NCBI RefSeq assembly: GCF_900451195.1
Contig: NZ_UGHR01000004.1
Location: 496,001-560,000, forward strand
DNA from: Iodobacter fluviatilis
GTDB taxonomy: Bacteria > Pseudomonadota > Gammaproteobacteria > Burkholderiales > Chitinibacteraceae
DNA length: 64,000 bases
Direction: 5' to 3'
Part shown: positions 62,641 through 64,000 of the stretch, in pieces
Position numbering within the stretch: the first letter of the stretch is position 1
Layout: every line of letters begins with the position of its first letter
Notes under the pieces: model-generated
Told to the model about the DNA's origin: nothing
What the model saw: the letters and a program-made list of their open reading frames with translations, nothing else
Database searches by the model: none
Made by a program: the position numbers and the translations under genes

Positions 62641-63004
62641 GGCGTGGTCGATATAGAAAGGTGTTGCATGCTGGGCATCTGTTTAATCTGTCGGCATTTC
62701 CTCAATTTAGTAGAAGAAGCTATTTATTGCCTTGTCTTGCCAATAAGTTTTTTGCAAGCAGGCGGGCGCAGTGGCTTACCTTTGCCTAGTTTTATCAGGT
62801 TTTTTTATGAAAAAATGGCTTTGGATAGCGGGGATAAAAAAGGGAGGGCCGCATTTTTGATGCGGAAACAGCAAGGCGGGGCGGGCTGGATGAGGCGTTT
62901 AAAGCGGGCAAGCCGATATGCAGTAGCGTGCTATGCGCTTATTTGGATGTTGTTCCTGAGCATCAACTAACTGTGCGGGCAAAGTCATTTGCCCGCATAT
63001 TTGA
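62641..63004. other. Gap upstream of the kinase gene and downstream of panC
   Basis: 364 bases with no gene I can support. It should hold the promoter of the signalling locus on the minus strand, though no clear -10/-35 pair can be named. A plus-strand open frame (62644-62970, 108 residues) has one hydrophobic end segment but unusual composition and no ribosome-binding site. The hairpin at 62974-62997 lies at its far end. Confidence 0.5.
62974..62997. terminator. Hairpin after panC
   Basis: TGCGGGCAAA (62974-62983), loop GTCA, TTTGCCCGCA (62988-62997). It lies just past the panC stop on the minus strand. The stem is strong, but the T-run is poor on that strand. Confidence 0.6.
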
Positions 63005-63844
63005 TTACAAACTGATTTCGATATTATCAATCAGGCGGGTGTGGCCCAAGCGTGCGGCGATCAGAATCACGAGCTGGTGATCGCTTACTGCTGCAGGTTT
63101 GAGCGTCAGTGCATTACGCATTTCTACATAATCCACGCTGACCCAGCCGTGAGCCAGTAAATCGCCGGTGGTTTCTGCGCTAAGGCGCTCGTAATCACGC
63201 TCTCCCGCTTCAATGGCGGCTTTCATGCGGCTCAGATGATGATAAATGCGGGTGGCTTCAAGCTTATGTGCCGCGCTGAGATAACCGTTGCGGGAAGAAA
63301 GCGCTAAGCCATCTGCTGCACGGCCAGTGTCTACAGGCACAATCCTGACCGGTTGGTTTAAGTCTTCCACCATGCTTTTAATGACAAAAAGCTGCTGGTA
63401 ATCTTTTTTGCCAAAACAGGCTACATTGGGCTGCACAATATTAAACAGCTTGGTCACTACCGTCGCTACGCCGCGGAAATGGCCAGGGCGGAATGCGCCG
63501 CATAGCTCATCTTGTATTGCTGGCGGCTCTACCTGATATTGCTGGATCACTTTGGGGTAGAGGACTTTTTCGTCCGGCGCAAAAATCACATCCACGCCAC
63601 CCTGCGCTGCAATCAGCGCGGCATCTTGCTCTAAGGTACGCGGATAGATTTCAAAATCTTCGCCCTGGCCAAATTGCAGACGGTTCACAAAAATACTGAC
63701 CACAATATGCTCAGCTTCTTTGCGTGCAGCATCAATTAAGGTCATGTGTCCGGCGTGTAAATTACCCATGGTGGGGACAAAGGCAACCGTGCCAACCGTG
63801 GCACGCCATGCGCGCAATTCTTCAATGCTATGGATGATTTTCAT
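63005..63844 (-). CDS. panC: Pantothenate synthetase, PanC
   Basis: Joins pantoate and beta-alanine with ATP, the last step of vitamin B5 synthesis. 279 residues; the nucleotidyltransferase loop [11 protein letters not shown] (HIGH-type), [60 protein letters not shown] and [10 protein letters not shown] (KMSKS-like) are in order. The usual FVNP-x-QF has Arg in place of Pro (FVNRLQF), a variant I recall from Neisseriales and Burkholderiales. The gene follows panB by about 70 bases on the same strand, so the two likely form an operon. Confidence 0.97.
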   Translation of the reverse strand: MKIIHSIEELRAWRATVGTVAFVPTMGNLHAGHMTLIDAARKEAEHIVVSIFVNRLQFGQGEDFEIYPRTLEQDAALIAAQGGVDVIFAPDEKVLYPKVIQQYQVEPPAIQDELCGAFRPGHFRGVATVVTKLFNIVQPNVACFGKKDYQQLFVIKSMVEDLNQPVRIVPVDTGRAADGLALSSRNGYLSAAHKLEATRIYHHLSRMKAAIEAGERDYERLSAETTGDLLAHGWVSVDYVEMRNALTLKPAAVSDHQLVILIAARLGHTRLIDNIEISL

Positions 63845-63913
63845 AAATAACCGTAGTTAAGAATACATCGCCCAGGGCGGGGCAAGCTTGCCCTGAGCTG
63901 TAGTGACAGTGGC

Positions 63914-64000
63914 TTAAAAGCTATGTTCATCAGCGGGGAAAGTCATACCTTTCACTGCTTTTACATAGGCCTCAACGGCGGCTTGAATGCTGTGGCTGCC
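63914..64000 (-). CDS. panB: Ketopantoate hydroxymethyltransferase PanB, C-terminal end only
   Basis: The last 28 residues plus stop are in the window: GSHSIQAAVEAYVKAVKGMT then FPADEHSF. The ending 'V-x-x-[GV]-x-[FY]-P-x-x-x-H-[ST]-F' is that of PanB, which makes ketopantoate from alpha-ketoisovalerate, the step before PanE/IlvC and PanC. Position directly upstream of panC supports it. The rest lies past 64000. Confidence 0.85.
   Translation of the reverse strand, partial: GSHSIQAAVEAYVKAVKGMTFPADEHSF

Noticed and set aside
62644..62970. Plus-strand open frame of 108 codons between the kinase gene and panC
   Set aside because: No ribosome-binding site and no recognisable family; one hydrophobic segment at the C-terminus is not enough. 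Kept only as a note in the gap description.
1..64000. tRNA, rRNA, CRISPR array, integrase or transposase
   Set aside because: Searched by eye for cloverleaf-like ends, CCA-adjacent stems, regularly spaced repeats and recombinase motifs; none found.

Overview
The window reads as chromosome of a Gram-negative betaproteobacterium, most likely Neisseriales (Chromobacteriaceae/Iodobacter-like). This is inferred from moderate GC, lptF/lptG, the pepA-holC-valS neighbourhood, a 1294-residue DUF3683 FAD/Fe-S oxidoreductase of betaproteobacterial type, and panB/panC. No rRNA, tRNA, CRISPR array, phage or insertion sequence is recognised. Nearly every gene belongs to a chromosomal core or lineage-specific set.

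Layout. 1-1805: lptG (cut by the window edge) and lptF, divergent from pepA. 1889-10493: pepA, a small secreted protein, holC with a coupled acidic protein, a three-gene insertion (NTF2-like secreted protein, SDR oxidoreductase, LysR regulator), then valS, which carries an apparent one-base deletion in an A-run. 10655-14861: yehS-like DUF1456 gene, DUF2520 Rossmann protein, a Cache chemoreceptor and a glycine-zipper protein. 14939-18057: ntrC, ntrB and a DUF4124 gene; ntrBC has its own sigma-54-type promoter and a perfect NtrC box. 18175-20114: SelT/W-like, HAD, GNAT and a small membrane protein. 20222-23088: a J-domain protein with three unrecognised proteins. 23236-25375: MATE exporter divergent from a TetR regulator. 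25501-31071: BMP-family binding protein, large hybrid histidine kinase and a REC-GGDEF protein. 31156-32565: glnA with a sigma-54 promoter and NtrC box. 32981-35094: rhodanese, aroE, mtgA. 35220-39063: three tandem TPR paralogues, only the last carrying a GGDEF domain. 39292-43176: the DUF3683 oxidoreductase. 43539-43804: a gene-free block of nested inverted repeats. 43842-46903: glutamine amidotransferase and yggS, divergent from a MocR regulator. 46960-49054: two small membrane proteins and a cysS. 49287-51274: HIT protein and a PilZ-like protein. 51339-62640: a seven-gene co-directional signalling locus. 63005-64000: panC and the end of panB.

How it fits together. Two themes dominate. The first is nitrogen control: NtrB/NtrC are encoded here with a sigma-54/NtrC feedback promoter, and their classic target glnA lies about 13 kb away with matching sites. 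The second is nucleotide and phospho-signalling: two diguanylate cyclases, an HD-GYP phosphodiesterase, a PilZ-like protein, a CHASE2 adenylate/guanylate cyclase, a metallo-beta-lactamase-fold protein resembling class II cyclic nucleotide phosphodiesterases, a CHASE2 Ser/Thr kinase, a PP2C phosphatase, an FHA protein and a GAF-linked PilB/GspE-type ATPase. The 51339-62640 locus is the best candidate for a poorly described multi-messenger system. The J-domain operon and the TPR/TPR/TPR-GGDEF array follow.
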